Positions 1-8,533 of a DNA stretch of 35,173 nt are shown here, piece by piece. The DNA is taken from the NCBI GenBank assembly GCA_903924985.1, contig CAIYDT010000053.1, positions 1 through 35,173 of the forward strand, given 5' to 3'. The stretch is from an uncultured Acetobacteraceae bacterium. GTDB lineage: Bacteria > Pseudomonadota > Alphaproteobacteria > Acetobacterales > Acetobacteraceae. Position numbers and translations under genes: made by a program. Each line of letters opens with the position of its first letter. The stretch's first letter is position 1. The notes under the pieces were generated by a model. It ran no database searches, was not told where the DNA came from, and was given only the letters and a program-made list of their open reading frames with translations.

Positions 1-60
1 CGTCTTAACGGGGGTGCGAACGCCGAAGGGGGCAAGCTCGAGGTCGGGAATGGGGGTCAT
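1..60 (-). CDS. 5' end of an unidentified gene running off the left edge
   Basis: An ATG on the minus strand (complement of 58-60) opens a frame that stays open to the window edge and reads MTPIPDLELAPFGVRTPVKT. A GGAG sequence eight bases upstream of the ATG, in the complement of about 69-72, is a good ribosome binding site. That site and the clean frame are the reasons to call it a gene. Only 20 residues are visible and I do not recognise the family. It is divergent from dadA, so the two genes share the upstream region 61-319. Confidence 0.5.
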   Translation of the reverse strand, partial: MTPIPDLELAPFGVRTPVKT

Positions 61-319
61 GAGAAAGCGCTCCGTATGAAATGCAAACGTCGCGCATGTG
101 GCAGAAAAGAGGGAAAAAGTCAAGGAAATAGGAAATAAAGCACCAAACCTTGCCCGGATTTAAACCGGACAGCAGTGGGTCGAGCCCGAGGGTGACAGAA
201 AAAAAGCAACCGGTCCCAAGTGAGATCGCGGCGGCTCAATGTCTTAATCGGATTGACACCCATTGCGGGCAAATGCGAAGCGATGACGAAAGAACCAATC
301 GCAATCAGTGGAACGAAAG
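61..319. other. divergent intergenic region upstream of dadA
   Basis: About 260 bases lie between the edge gene on the minus strand and dadA on the plus strand. A TTGACA hexamer at 253-258 could be a -35 element for dadA, but no good -10 follows at 16-18 bases. Its position, about 60 bases before the start codon, is reasonable. Long frames run through the segment on both strands, but none has a ribosome binding site or recognisable protein. I see no other structured element. Confidence 0.3.
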
Positions 320-1576
320 ATGCGCGTTTGTGTATTGGGCGCCGGCGTGGTCGGGCTGGCCACCGCCTGGGCCCTGAGCGAAGCCGGATGCGAGGTGATC
401 GTCGCCGACGCCGCAACGACCGTGGGCCAGGGCGCATCGGCGGGCAACGGCGCGCAGCTCAGCTATAATTTCGTCGCCCCCTTCGCCTCCCCCGACACGC
501 TGCGCCATCTGCCCGCCTTGCTGTTCGACAAGGCAGCCCCGGTGCGCATCAAGCCGCAATTCAACCTGGATTTCCTGCGCTGGAACCTCGCGTTCCTGCT
601 TGCCTGCACCAGCCGGAAGGAGCGCGAAACAACGGTCGCCCAACTGGCGCTCGCGGCCCTCAGCCGCGCCGAACTGGATATCGTCGAGAAAACCGCCGAC
701 CTGAACTTCTGCCGCCGGGTCGCGGGCAAGCTTGTCGTCTATCGCGACAGCGACAGCTTCGCGGCCGCCCGCCGTCAGGCCGAGGCGCAGCGCGGCCTCG
801 GCGCCGAGCAAATGGTGCTCGACGGACCGGAATGCCTGCGCCGGGAACCGGGCCTGCGCATCGCCCCGGGATTGTTGCGTGGCGGTGTATATACACCGAG
901 CGAGGAACTCGGCGACAGCGCCGCATTCTGCGACGGAATCGCGGCCAGGCTGGCCCAACGCAATTCCGTCAGCTTCATGATGGGCGGGCGCGTTGCACCG
1001 GTCCTGCGCGATGGCAACCTGGTGGCCGTGCGCGCGAACGGGACAGAGATTGAAGCCGATCATTTCGTACTGTGTCTTGGCAGCGGCTCGGCGCGTTTTG
1101 CTCGCGCGTGCGGCTTCCGCCTGCCGATCCAGCCGATGAAGGGCTACAGTTTCACCTTTCGCCCACGCGACCGGTCCGGCGAACTGCGTCATTCCGTTAC
1201 CGATGCCGACCGCAAGATCGTCTTCGCCCCGCTTGACCGCCCGGACGGTCAGGTCATCCGCGCTGCCGGCATCGCCGACCTCGTCGGAGAGGATCACCGC
1301 ATCCATCCGAACCGGCTGGAGGCCGTGCGCAGGGGGACGGCCGATGCGCTGGATGTCGATCTCGATTCCGACCCGACCGGCTGGACCGGGCTACGTCCCG
1401 CCACGCCCGACAGCCGCCCGATCGTCGGCGCGTCCCCCGTGCCTGGCCTGCTGCTCAACACCGGGCACGGCGCATTGGGCTGGACCCTGGCCTGCGGCAG
1501 CGCGAGGCTCGCGGTGCAACTGTTGCTCGGTCAGGAACCGTCAGTCCCGCCGGCGGCGTTCGCGTTTGGCCGATGA
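320..1576 (+). CDS. dadA: D-amino acid dehydrogenase (FAD-dependent, DadA family)
   Basis: This enzyme oxidatively deaminates D-amino acids to 2-oxo acids and ammonia. It is FAD-dependent and feeds electrons to the membrane quinone pool. The N-terminus MRVCVLGAGVVGLATAW carries the GxGxxG dinucleotide-binding loop at residues 7-12. A GGVYTPSEELGD segment (codons at about 881-916) and the C-terminal GLRPATPDSRPIVG and NTGHGALGWTL segments are characteristic of DadA. The 418-residue length matches the family. I chose ATG 320 because family members begin right at the MRV strand; a GTG at 308 would add four residues. It converges on ubiV with seven bases between the genes. No alanine racemase (dadX) gene is adjacent, so the substrate range is unknown. 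A 16-bp perfect palindrome lies inside the gene at 883-898. Confidence 0.9.
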   Translation: MRVCVLGAGVVGLATAWALSEAGCEVIVADAATTVGQGASAGNGAQLSYNFVAPFASPDTLRHLPALLFDKAAPVRIKPQFNLDFLRWNLAFLLACTSRKERETTVAQLALAALSRAELDIVEKTADLNFCRRVAGKLVVYRDSDSFAAARRQAEAQRGLGAEQMVLDGPECLRREPGLRIAPGLLRGGVYTPSEELGDSAAFCDGIAARLAQRNSVSFMMGGRVAPVLRDGNLVAVRANGTEIEADHFVLCLGSGSARFARACGFRLPIQPMKGYSFTFRPRDRSGELRHSVTDADRKIVFAPLDRPDGQVIRAAGIADLVGEDHRIHPNRLEAVRRGTADALDVDLDSDPTGWTGLRPATPDSRPIVGASPVPGLLLNTGHGALGWTLACGSARLAVQLLLGQEPSVPPAAFAFGR

Positions 1577-1583
1577 GACTGGC

Positions 1584-2492
1584 TCACGCGGGCACAAGTG
1601 CCGAATCGACCCACGCCAGGCCCTCCCGGCCATGCAGGAAGCCGTTCTGCCACGGTGTCTCGCCCGTCAGCCCCCGAAGGTCCGCCGCCGCCTCCGCCAC
1701 CGCGCAACTTCCGTCCAGCACCGAGCGGTGGATGCCGGCAACGGCAACCATGTCGATATCCTGCGGCGACAGGCGGAAATGCGTCACCCCCATGCCGCGC
1801 AACGCCGTCAGATCCTGGAGTAGTACCAGATAGCCGTTCGATAGTGTCTGCGTGCCATTGACCGTCAGCAGCGCGTGGCCGTCGATCGTGTCGGCGGGCA
1901 GCCCGTCGGGATCGAGGCCGCAGACGAACTGGCAGGCGTCCTTCGAAAGCCCGTGCGCGCGTGCGTGGTAGCAGCGCATCGCCACGGATAGCGGTTGCCG
2001 CCCGAACACCAGCAACTCGGTTTCGACTGCCCGACCTGCCAGCACGCGCACGCCGCTGGCGGTAATCTCCACCGGCAACACGATACGGACCGCGCCGCCG
2101 TCAACCAGGAAGTCGTGGGCGCCCTCATTGAACACGTTGATATAGGGGCCGATCACGTGCGGCCGGCCGGACATTTCCCGCAGGCTGGCGACATCGTTTG
2201 CCTCGATCAGGGCGCCGGATTCCGCCAGAGCCCGCACCGTGGCGACCTCCCGGTCCAGGATCATCATCGCGAGGGTCGAGCGCACCACCTGTTTGCCGGC
2301 GGCGGCCAGACGGGCCGCGACCGTATCGATATACGGCGCGAAGAATGGCTCGCGCTTGGAACACACCGCCTCACCGAGATAGACACAGTCGACGTCGGCT
2401 TCGTCGGCGACACGGAAGTAAAAATCGCGCTGCTTTTCCGCCGGCCAGTGGAACAGCAACGGACCCAAAGTGAGCTTGCCGGGATCGGTCAT
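1584..2492 (-). CDS. ubiV: UbiV, oxygen-independent ubiquinone hydroxylation protein (U32 family)
   Basis: UbiV forms a heterodimer with UbiU. The pair carries 4Fe-4S clusters and hydroxylates the ubiquinone ring without O2, using prephenate as oxygen donor in characterised species. The protein is 302 residues. It begins with the family pattern LGPLLFHWPAEKQRDFY and has YLGEAVCSKR, where Cys44 is the first cluster ligand. The other three cysteines are in the AMRCYHARAHGLSKDACQFV region and two residues beyond it (MRC, DAC, FVC), so the cluster site is complete. The gene is last in ubiT-ubiU-ubiV. Its ATG overlaps the ubiU stop by four bases (2489-2492), which implies translational coupling. 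It is probably induced at low oxygen through the FNR-type box upstream of ubiT. Confidence 0.93.
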   Translation of the reverse strand: MTDPGKLTLGPLLFHWPAEKQRDFYFRVADEADVDCVYLGEAVCSKREPFFAPYIDTVAARLAAAGKQVVRSTLAMMILDREVATVRALAESGALIEANDVASLREMSGRPHVIGPYINVFNEGAHDFLVDGGAVRIVLPVEITASGVRVLAGRAVETELLVFGRQPLSVAMRCYHARAHGLSKDACQFVCGLDPDGLPADTIDGHALLTVNGTQTLSNGYLVLLQDLTALRGMGVTHFRLSPQDIDMVAVAGIHRSVLDGSCAVAEAAADLRGLTGETPWQNGFLHGREGLAWVDSALVPA

Positions 2493-3475
2493 CGCCAGCC
2501 TTTCTTGTAAGCGCCATGGGTTTCACGGCTGCCTTCCGCGACCGATCGCAGTGTGTGCGCCACAACCCCCGCATCCCCCCGCTCCAGCGCATCGAGCCCC
2601 CGCCGGAAGCTCCCGACCACTTCGGTCACGTACGCTCGGCCGCGCTGGCGGCCTTCGATCTTGAGCGCGGTGACACCGGCCGCCTTCAGGTCGCCCAGGA
2701 TATCGATCGCGTTCAGGGCAACCGGCTCCTCGAACAAATAGGACGCGTGGCCGTGGGTGACGAAGCGGCCCTTGCACGGCGTCGGGTAGGCGGCCGGCTC
2801 GCCGCGCTTGAAGCGGTTTAGTGTGACGTGCCCCAGGCAGGAGAGCGTCGCATCGCCGTCGTCGATATACGAGACATGGCTGGCCGGGGCGCAAGCGCCC
2901 ATGGAGGTGGGCGACAGGCCGGTGATATAGGACGACAGGAAGCAGCGTCCCTCGGACATCGGGCCGACGCTGCCGAATGCGAAAACCTCGGTCTCGATGC
3001 CGATACGGCGGACCAAAGCGGCAATCTGGTCGACCGACAGGACGCGCGGCAGCACGACGCGGCGGATGTCGAACCGATCGCGGAACCACGCGATCGACAA
3101 CTCGTTCGACGCGGAGGCTTGCACCGACAAATGCCGGCGCAGATCGGGGTGCCGTCTCGCCGCGTAATCGAGTACACCGATATCGGCGAGGATCACCGCG
3201 TCCGCGCCGGACGCGGCGGCGTGGTCGATCGCGGCATGCCACGGGGCGGGGTCGCCGGCCACCGGGAAGGTATTGACCGCGACCAGCACCTTGCGCCCGT
3301 GTCGGTGGGCAAAATCGATGCCCTCCGCCATTTCGTCCCGATCGAAGTTGAGGCCGGGATAGTTGCGGGCGTTGGTGCAATCGCGGTAGCCGCAATAGAC
3401 CGTGTCGGCGCCGGCAGCGATAGCCGCATGCAAGGCCGCCGGGGTGCCGGCAGGACAAACCAGTTCGAGGCTCAT
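2489..3475 (-). CDS. ubiU: UbiU, oxygen-independent ubiquinone hydroxylation protein (U32 family)
   Basis: UbiU is the partner of UbiV in anaerobic ubiquinone synthesis. The frame extends upstream, but the family N-terminus MSLELVCPAG fixes the start at 3475, where the ATG overlaps the ubiT stop by four bases; the protein has 328 residues. Typical segments are NARNYPGLNF, LSVQASASNE, VVLPRVLS and EGRQRGRAYV. Three cluster cysteines are present at Cys178, Cys195 and Cys234, with the 17- and 39-residue spacing of the E. coli protein. The fourth, seven residues before Cys178, is glycine: the motif reads FAFGSVGPMSEGRC where E. coli has, as I recall it, FAFGSLCIMSEGRC. An extra cysteine at 213 might replace it. 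The family call is firm; normal cluster ligation is not. Confidence 0.92.
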   Translation of the reverse strand: MSLELVCPAGTPAALHAAIAAGADTVYCGYRDCTNARNYPGLNFDRDEMAEGIDFAHRHGRKVLVAVNTFPVAGDPAPWHAAIDHAAASGADAVILADIGVLDYAARRHPDLRRHLSVQASASNELSIAWFRDRFDIRRVVLPRVLSVDQIAALVRRIGIETEVFAFGSVGPMSEGRCFLSSYITGLSPTSMGACAPASHVSYIDDGDATLSCLGHVTLNRFKRGEPAAYPTPCKGRFVTHGHASYLFEEPVALNAIDILGDLKAAGVTALKIEGRQRGRAYVTEVVGSFRRGLDALERGDAGVVAHTLRSVAEGSRETHGAYKKGWR

Positions 3476-4146
3476 GGTGCTCCTGACGCCGTGGCGTTTG
3501 TCCGCAGTTGCCTGACATCCAGCTTGGCAAGGCGGGTCTGCAAAGCTTTGACGTCGGCACGTAACGCGTCGCATTCGGCGGCAACGTCCCGCGCCGGTGC
3601 CTCGGAGGCGTGCAGCCGGGTATGGATCGCCGCGACGCGGGCGCGCGCGTGACCGATCGCGGATTCGAATCTGCGTGCCAGACGCCTGGCGGGATGCCCA
3701 AAGGGGCCGAATAACGCGGCGATTTCTTCGCGCAGCACGATTTCCTCGCGGTCGAGCGTGTTACGCACCGCGACCGCGACGGCGGTGGAGCCCGTGATTT
3801 CTATGTCGCGTGAGAAGAACATCGAGTCGCCGTCGCTGCGCCCTTCCAGCAGATCGGTCAGCGCCATCAGGCTGCCGCGGATCGTGGCGTCCGCCGGCGG
3901 CGGGTTGGCGGCACGCAGCACCCGGACGTCCAGCCGCCCGCCGCCGAACGAGATGACAAACCGATGCGGCAGATCGGTCGGCGCGACATGCATCACGGCG
4001 GGATCGAGCCGGCCGAACGCGGCGACCAGACCTGGATGTCGCCGACGCATCGCACGCGTCAACAGCGTGACGAGCCGCGCGAGGATCGGCGCAGGGATCA
4101 GGGACAGGCCCGCGGCGTAGGGGGCAGACGGGCGATGGCAGGGCAT
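3472..4146 (-). CDS. ubiT: UbiT, SCP2-domain accessory factor of anaerobic ubiquinone synthesis
   Basis: UbiT is a small SCP2-type lipid-binding protein needed with UbiU and UbiV for O2-independent ubiquinone synthesis. It is thought to bind the hydrophobic intermediates. The SCP2 fold covers roughly residues 40-140 and includes the family segment DGDSMFFSRDIEITGST. After it come a basic helix and a heptad-rich tail at about 170-210. ATGs exist at 4209, 4182 and 4146. I prefer 4146 because an FNR/FixK-like box at 4209-4222 overlaps the 4209 codon, and activation from that box would start transcription near 4174, downstream of the first two. The alternatives would add 12 or 21 residues. It is first in the ubiT-ubiU-ubiV operon and overlaps ubiU by four bases. 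Confidence 0.85.
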   Translation of the reverse strand: MPCHRPSAPYAAGLSLIPAPILARLVTLLTRAMRRRHPGLVAAFGRLDPAVMHVAPTDLPHRFVISFGGGRLDVRVLRAANPPPADATIRGSLMALTDLLEGRSDGDSMFFSRDIEITGSTAVAVAVRNTLDREEIVLREEIAALFGPFGHPARRLARRFESAIGHARARVAAIHTRLHASEAPARDVAAECDALRADVKALQTRLAKLDVRQLRTNATASGAP

Positions 4147-4208
4147 GCAAATGGGATCCGTGATCCGGCGGTTGTGGTCCATGCTTCCCGGTGGGGCCGT
4201 GCAAGGCA

Positions 4209-4222
4209 TTGACCTGAATCAA
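4209..4222. promoter_or_regulatory. FNR/FixK-type box upstream of ubiTUV
   Basis: The 14-mer TTGACCTGAATCAA matches the FNR/Anr/FixK consensus TTGAT-N4-ATCAA at nine of ten defined positions. Its centre lies about 70 bases upstream of the preferred ubiT start. An activator bound at the usual -41.5 position would give a transcription start near 4174 and a 5' leader of about 28 bases. The E. coli ubiUV genes are known to be under Fnr control, so the site fits the operon's anaerobic role. A site of this length with one mismatch can also occur by chance. Confidence 0.6.
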
Positions 4223-4344
4223 CCCCGCCGGTCGCCCGCGCCCTGATCGGCGACCTGGGCAATGAGTTGCGCTTCAGCGTCGCGAGCCTTTGGGAGCTCG
4301 CGATAAAGAAAGGCCTGGGGCGGGACGATTTCCAAACCGATCCC
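4213..4344 (+). pseudogene. PIN-domain (VapC-like) toxin remnant
   Basis: The open frame after the TGA at 4210-4212 reads through VARALIGDLGNELRFSVAS and LWELAIKKGLGRDDF. This resembles the middle of PIN-domain toxins, where FSVASLWEIAIK is a common segment. The N-terminal acidic catalytic half is absent. After about 4344 the frame no longer resembles the family, although it stays open. There is no start codon or ribosome binding site. I read this as a decayed fragment of a type II toxin gene; no antitoxin is visible. It overlaps the FNR-like box of ubiT. From 4345 to 4605 I see nothing further that I can support. Confidence 0.55.
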
Positions 4345-4605
4345 CCGGGGTGTTTATCCCCGGATATCTCGACATCCGTTTCGGAACTGCGGGCCGCCAA
4401 ATGCTGCGAACAACACATTCGGGCCAAGCTGAAAGGGGCCTCTTCTATCCGACGCCGCCGGATTGAGCGCTCGGGCATCGTCAGAATTGCGCCGCGCCAT
4501 GCCGCTGCTGAACCGCAAGTCTTCGCCGTGGAAAGCGATCCTGGACCTGCCGGTAAAGTTCCAGCCGGGGGACCGGCGCATCGTGATCGCGATCCGCGGG
4601 AAGAA

Positions 4606-4680
4606 TGGTGCTGTCGGAGGGGATTGAACTCTCGACCTCCCCCTTACCAAGGGGGTGCTCTACCACTGAGCTACGACAGC
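4606..4680 (-). tRNA. tRNA-Thr (anticodon GGT), CCA encoded
   Basis: On the minus strand the sequence folds as a complete tRNA. The seven-base-pair acceptor stem is GCTGTCG with CGACAGC. The D arm is GCTC-AGTGGTA-GAGC. The anticodon stem is CCCCC/GGGGG around loop TTGGTAA, giving anticodon GGT, which reads ACC threonine codons. The T arm is GAGAG-TTCAATC-CCCTC with one A-C mismatch. Discriminator A is at 4609 and CCA is encoded at 4606-4608. It lies between the PIN remnant and frc. No integrase or duplicated tRNA 3' end is seen nearby. Confidence 0.95.
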
Positions 4681-4750
4681 GCCGATGACCGGCAGGCGCG
4701 TCGTATAGGTTCGCTTTGTCTGACGCGCAAGCCGGGTTTCGGGATGTCTG

Positions 4751-6010
4751 CTACCTTCCCCCGCCCAAACCCGGCGAAGCCACCAATTCCGCCACTTTCG
4801 CGGCATCGAAGCCAAGGACATCGCTGAGGATCTCGGCGGTGTGCTCGCCCAAAAGCGGGGAACGCTTCACCTCGGACACGCTATCCGACATTTTGATCGG
4901 GTTGCCGACCGACAGGTACTTGCCGCGGGTGGGATGATCGACCTCCACCACGGTGCCGGTGGCGCGCAGCGACTGCTCCTCGGCGATTTCCTTCATCGAC
5001 AGGATCGGGCCGCAGGGGATGTCGTACTTGTTCAAGATGTCCATCGCCTCGAACTTGGTCACCGTCATGGTCCAGGCCTCGATGGTGTCCCAGATGTGCC
5101 GCAGCCGCGGCAGGCGGGCCGCCGGCTTGGCATAGTGCGGGTCAGTCTTCCACTCGGGCTTGCCGATCACGTCGCAGATGGCCTCCCACACCGGCGCCTG
5201 GGCGATGAAGTAGATGTAGGCGTTGGGGTCGGTCTCCCAGCCCTTGCACTTCAAAATCCAACCCGGCTGCCCGCCGCCGGACGCGTTGCCCGACCGAGGC
5301 ACCGTGTCGCCGAAGGGGGTGTCGGGATATTGCGGGAACTCGGTCAGCGGGCCGTGCGCCAGACGCTGCTGGTCGCGCAGCTTAACGCGGCAGAGGTTCA
5401 GCACCCCGTCCTGCATCGCCACGTCCACCTTCTGCCCGCGCCCGGTGGTGTTGCGCTGGAACAGCGCCGCCACGATGCCGAGGGCCAGATGCAACCCGGT
5501 GCCGGAGTCGCCGATCTGCGCGCCGGTCACCAGCGGCGGGCCATCGTCGAAGCCCGTGGTGGACGCCGCGCCGCCAGCGCATTGCGCGACGTTCTCGTAG
5601 ACCTTGCAGTCCTCATAGGGCCCCGGGCCGAAGCCCTTGATCGAGGCCAGGATCATGCGGGGATTGAGCTGCTGCACCCGCTCCCACGTGAAGCCCATGC
5701 GGTCCAGCGCGCCGGGGGCGAAGTTCTCCACCATCACGTCGCAGGTTTTCACCAGCGCTTCCAGCACCTCTTTGCCGGCCTTGTCGCGGCCGTCGATGGT
5801 GATGGAGCGCTTGTTGTGGTTCAGCATCGTGAAATACAGGCTGTCCACGCCTTTGATGTCCTGTAGCTGACCGCGAGTGATGTCACCCACGCCCGGCCGT
5901 TCCACCTTGATCACATCGGCGCCGAACCACGCCAGCAACTGGGTGCAGGTCGGGCCGGACTGGACATGGGTGAAATCGAGGATTTTCACCCCGTCGAGTG
6001 CTTTGCTCAT
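4751..6010 (-). CDS. frc: formyl-CoA:oxalate CoA-transferase (class III CoA transferase)
   Basis: Frc moves CoA from formyl-CoA to oxalate. This makes oxalyl-CoA for the decarboxylase encoded just upstream and releases formate. The 419-residue protein has the class III signature. The aspartate that forms the acyl intermediate is Asp168 in [17 protein letters not shown], equivalent to Asp169 of the Oxalobacter enzyme. Other family segments are [34 protein letters not shown] and the glycine-rich [10 protein letters not shown] loop. The start ATG follows the oxc stop with one base between and has a GGAG site eight bases upstream, inside the end of oxc. It is the last gene of gntR-oxc-frc. Other class III transferases are possible in principle, but the pairing with oxc makes Frc very likely. 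Confidence 0.95.
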   Translation of the reverse strand: MSKALDGVKILDFTHVQSGPTCTQLLAWFGADVIKVERPGVGDITRGQLQDIKGVDSLYFTMLNHNKRSITIDGRDKAGKEVLEALVKTCDVMVENFAPGALDRMGFTWERVQQLNPRMILASIKGFGPGPYEDCKVYENVAQCAGGAASTTGFDDGPPLVTGAQIGDSGTGLHLALGIVAALFQRNTTGRGQKVDVAMQDGVLNLCRVKLRDQQRLAHGPLTEFPQYPDTPFGDTVPRSGNASGGGQPGWILKCKGWETDPNAYIYFIAQAPVWEAICDVIGKPEWKTDPHYAKPAARLPRLRHIWDTIEAWTMTVTKFEAMDILNKYDIPCGPILSMKEIAEEQSLRATGTVVEVDHPTRGKYLSVGNPIKMSDSVSEVKRSPLLGEHTAEILSDVLGFDAAKVAELVASPGLGGGR

Positions 6011-6011
6011 C

Positions 6012-7748
6012 TTATGCTCCTGCCTTTTTCGTAAGGGCGCTCTTCGGGTTGAGATTGCCGATGTTGCCGCTCTCGCTGCCCGCCGCCGGGTCGATCACCG
6101 CGTTGATCAGCGTCGGTTTTCCTGAATTCATGGCGGCGTCGACAGCCTGCTTCAGCTCGTCGGGGTTGGTGGCGTTGACGCCCACCCCTCCGAACGCCTC
6201 GATCATTTTGTCGTAGCGGGAGCCTGGGACGAACATCGTCGTCGCCGGATCGGCGCCGCCGCCCGGATTGACGCCGTCTCCGCGATAGATGCCATCATTG
6301 TTGAACACGACGACGCAGACCGGCAGGTTGTAGCGGCAGATCGTTTCGACCTCCATGCCGGAGAAGCCGAACGCGCTGTCGCCCTCGATGGCAAGGACCG
6401 GCTTGCCGGTCTCGACCGTCGCGGCGATGGCGAACCCCATGCCGATGCCCATCACGCCCCAGGTGCCGACATCCAGACGCTTGCGCGGCTGATACATGTC
6501 GATCACGCCCCGGGCCTGATCGAGCGTGTTCGCACCCTCGTTCACCAGGATCGCGTCCGGCCGCTCCTTGATCACGTCGCGCAGCACGCGCAGCGCCGAA
6601 TGGTAGTCCATCGGGCTGGAGTTTTTGCCGAGCCTGGAGGCCATCCGGGCGATGTTGGACTCTTTCTTTTCGCGGATCGCGTCCGTCCACGCGGCCGGCG
6701 GCTGTTGCCAGTCGCTGCCCATGGCGCCCAGCAGCGCGGCCACGCACGATCCGATGTCACCCACCAATGGCGCGGCGATCTCGACGTTGCTATCCATTTC
6801 GCGCGGTTCGATGTCGATATGGATGAACTTCTGCGAACCCGGCGCTCCCCACTGCCTGCCTTTGCCATGGCTGAGCAACCAGTTGAGCCGCGCGCCGATC
6901 AGCATCACGACGTCGCTTTCTTTTAGAACGGTCGAGCGCGCGGCAGCGGCACATTGCGGATGCAGGTCGGGCAGCAGGCCCTTGGCCATGCTCATCGGAA
7001 TGAACGGAATGCCGCTCTTTTCGACCAAAGCGCGGATGTCGTCGTCGGCCTGGGCATAGGCGGCGCCCTTGCCGAGAATGATCAACGGACGCCTGGCGCC
7101 GCGCAGCACATCCAGTGCACGTTCGACGGCTGCCGGAGCGGGAATCTGCGCCGGCGCCGCATCGATCACTTTCACCAGCGAACGACGGCCGGCCTCCGCC
7201 TCCATCACCTGACCGAACAGCTTTCCCGGCAGGTCGAGATACACGCCGCCCGGCCGGCCCGAAACCGCGGCGCGGATCGCGCGCGCGACGCCAATGCCAA
7301 TATCGGCCGCATGCAACACGCGAAACGCCGCCTTGCACAGCGTCTTGGCAACCGCGAGCTGGTCCATCTCCTCGTAGTCGCCCTGCTGCAGGTCGACGAC
7401 TTCGCGTTCGGACGACCCGCTGATCAGGATCATCGGAAAGCAGTTCGTCGTTGCGTTGGCGAGCGCGACCAGACCGTTCAGGAAGCCCGGCGCCGAAACC
7501 GTGAGGCAAATGCCCGGCGACTTCGTCAGGAAGCCCGCGATCGCCGCTGCATTGCCGGCATTCTGCTCGTGCCGAAACGAGATCACCCGCATCCCCTCGG
7601 CCTGCGCCAAACGGCCCAGATCGGTGATCGGGATGCCAGGGACGCCATAGATCGTCTTGATGCCGTTCAGCTTCAGGGCGTCGATGACCAGATGGAACCC
7701 ATCGGTCAGTTCGGCCTCGCCGGCAATCTGTTCTTGTGCCGCGGACAT
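6012..7748 (-). CDS. oxc: oxalyl-CoA decarboxylase (ThDP-dependent)
   Basis: Oxc decarboxylates oxalyl-CoA to formyl-CoA and CO2 using thiamine diphosphate, and with Frc completes cytoplasmic oxalate breakdown. The 578-residue protein has the three-domain fold of ThDP decarboxylases. The N-terminal Pyr domain has the activating glutamate at residue 61 in [13 protein letters not shown]. The central domain has [16 protein letters not shown]. The PP domain has the GDS...NN cofactor motif, starting [16 protein letters not shown] and ending [11 protein letters not shown]. The segment [13 protein letters not shown]-like at residues 32-44 is typical of Oxc. The ATG is preceded by a strong AGGAAGG site. 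The gene lies 19 bases after gntR and one base before frc, so the three are probably co-transcribed. Confidence 0.96.
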   Translation of the reverse strand: MSAAQEQIAGEAELTDGFHLVIDALKLNGIKTIYGVPGIPITDLGRLAQAEGMRVISFRHEQNAGNAAAIAGFLTKSPGICLTVSAPGFLNGLVALANATTNCFPMILISGSSEREVVDLQQGDYEEMDQLAVAKTLCKAAFRVLHAADIGIGVARAIRAAVSGRPGGVYLDLPGKLFGQVMEAEAGRRSLVKVIDAAPAQIPAPAAVERALDVLRGARRPLIILGKGAAYAQADDDIRALVEKSGIPFIPMSMAKGLLPDLHPQCAAAARSTVLKESDVVMLIGARLNWLLSHGKGRQWGAPGSQKFIHIDIEPREMDSNVEIAAPLVGDIGSCVAALLGAMGSDWQQPPAAWTDAIREKKESNIARMASRLGKNSSPMDYHSALRVLRDVIKERPDAILVNEGANTLDQARGVIDMYQPRKRLDVGTWGVMGIGMGFAIAATVETGKPVLAIEGDSAFGFSGMEVETICRYNLPVCVVVFNNDGIYRGDGVNPGGGADPATTMFVPGSRYDKMIEAFGGVGVNATNPDELKQAVDAAMNSGKPTLINAVIDPAAGSESGNIGNLNPKSALTKKAGA

Positions 7749-7767
7749 TGTGTTTCCTTCCTAAGCG

Positions 7768-8505
7768 TTAAGCGTAACCGGCACGGCGCTCGTCGATGCC
7801 GGCGGGGGCATCGAGGAAATCACCGAATTTCTCGACATGGGCGGCGAGGCCCATCGTGTGCTCGCGCACCAGCCGCGAGGCCAGATCGGCGTCCCGCGCT
7901 TCCAGCGCCGCGATAATGGCTCGATGATCCATAATCGACCGCTGTGCCCGGTTGTCCTGCGTCATGGTGACGGCTCGGACAGCGCGCATATGGATGAACA
8001 GCGTGTCGGTCAGGCGCGACATCAATTCGACCCCGCCAAGCCGGATAATGGCTCGGTGGAACGCCATATTGGCGTCCGAGTATTCGCTGATATGCCCGCT
8101 GGGGTCGTCGCGGAACGCGTCCACCAGCCCTCGCAACTCTCCCAGATCGGTGTTGGATGCTCTGGTCGCGGCCAGGCGGGCGGCCATGCTTTCGATCGCC
8201 GCCCAAACGGTGATCATCTCCACCACTTCGCGCTTCGACTTGCGTACCACATGGATGCCGCGGCGGGGGATGGAGCGGACGAAGCCTTCCTGCTCCAGCA
8301 CCGACAACGCCTCCCTGATGGGGGTGCGGCTCACGCCGAGATCTTGCGAGAGCTGGCGCTCGTCGAGCCGGATTTCCTCCGGGTGCCCGTAAATATCCAT
8401 CGCCATGATGGCGCGCTTGATCGCCTCACAGGCCTGCTGGCGCAGGCCGAGGCTGATACCGAGCGGTTCGATTTTCAATCTGGGCTGCTGGTCCGCGCCG
8501 GACAC
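7768..8505 (-). CDS. GntR/FadR-type (FCD) transcriptional regulator of the oxalate operon
   Basis: This 245-residue protein has an N-terminal winged helix-turn-helix (LSQDLGVSRTPIREALSVLE, roughly residues 52-72, followed by the wing GFVRSIPRRGIHV). The C-terminal all-helical FCD ligand domain includes the metal/ligand-type histidines in MAFHRAII, MDHRAIIAALE and VREHTMGL. The start is GTG at 8505, with GGAGGA six bases upstream. It is the first gene of the gntR-oxc-frc operon, and an inverted repeat at 8534-8550 lies just upstream. By analogy with other FCD regulators it probably represses its own operon until a pathway compound binds. Oxalate or an oxalyl/formyl-CoA intermediate is an inference from the neighbours. 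Confidence 0.9.
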   Translation of the reverse strand: MSGADQQPRLKIEPLGISLGLRQQACEAIKRAIMAMDIYGHPEEIRLDERQLSQDLGVSRTPIREALSVLEQEGFVRSIPRRGIHVVRKSKREVVEMITVWAAIESMAARLAATRASNTDLGELRGLVDAFRDDPSGHISEYSDANMAFHRAIIRLGGVELMSRLTDTLFIHMRAVRAVTMTQDNRAQRSIMDHRAIIAALEARDADLASRLVREHTMGLAAHVEKFGDFLDAPAGIDERRAGYA

Positions 8506-8533
8506 GCGCTTCCTCCGATCCGTTGGACGTATT

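Noticed and set aside
305-1306. A 333-codon open frame on the minus strand antisense to dadA
   Set aside because: High-GC genes often leave a long open antisense frame. The translation has no family pattern, while the plus strand encodes a complete DadA.
2523-3701. A 392-codon minus-strand frame overlapping ubiU
   Set aside because: It is a shifted frame of ubiU and ubiT, rich in Arg/Pro/Gly, and has no recognisable protein. The ubiU and ubiT frames carry all the family motifs.
4499-4627. Short plus-strand frame MPLLNRKSSPWKAILDLPVK and on, running into the tRNA
   Set aside because: It overlaps the tRNA antisense, has no ribosome binding site and no recognisable family.
4606-4680. tRNA-Thr as an integration site
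   Set aside because: No integrase gene, phage gene or repeated tRNA 3' end lies near it; the phage block is 19 kb away.
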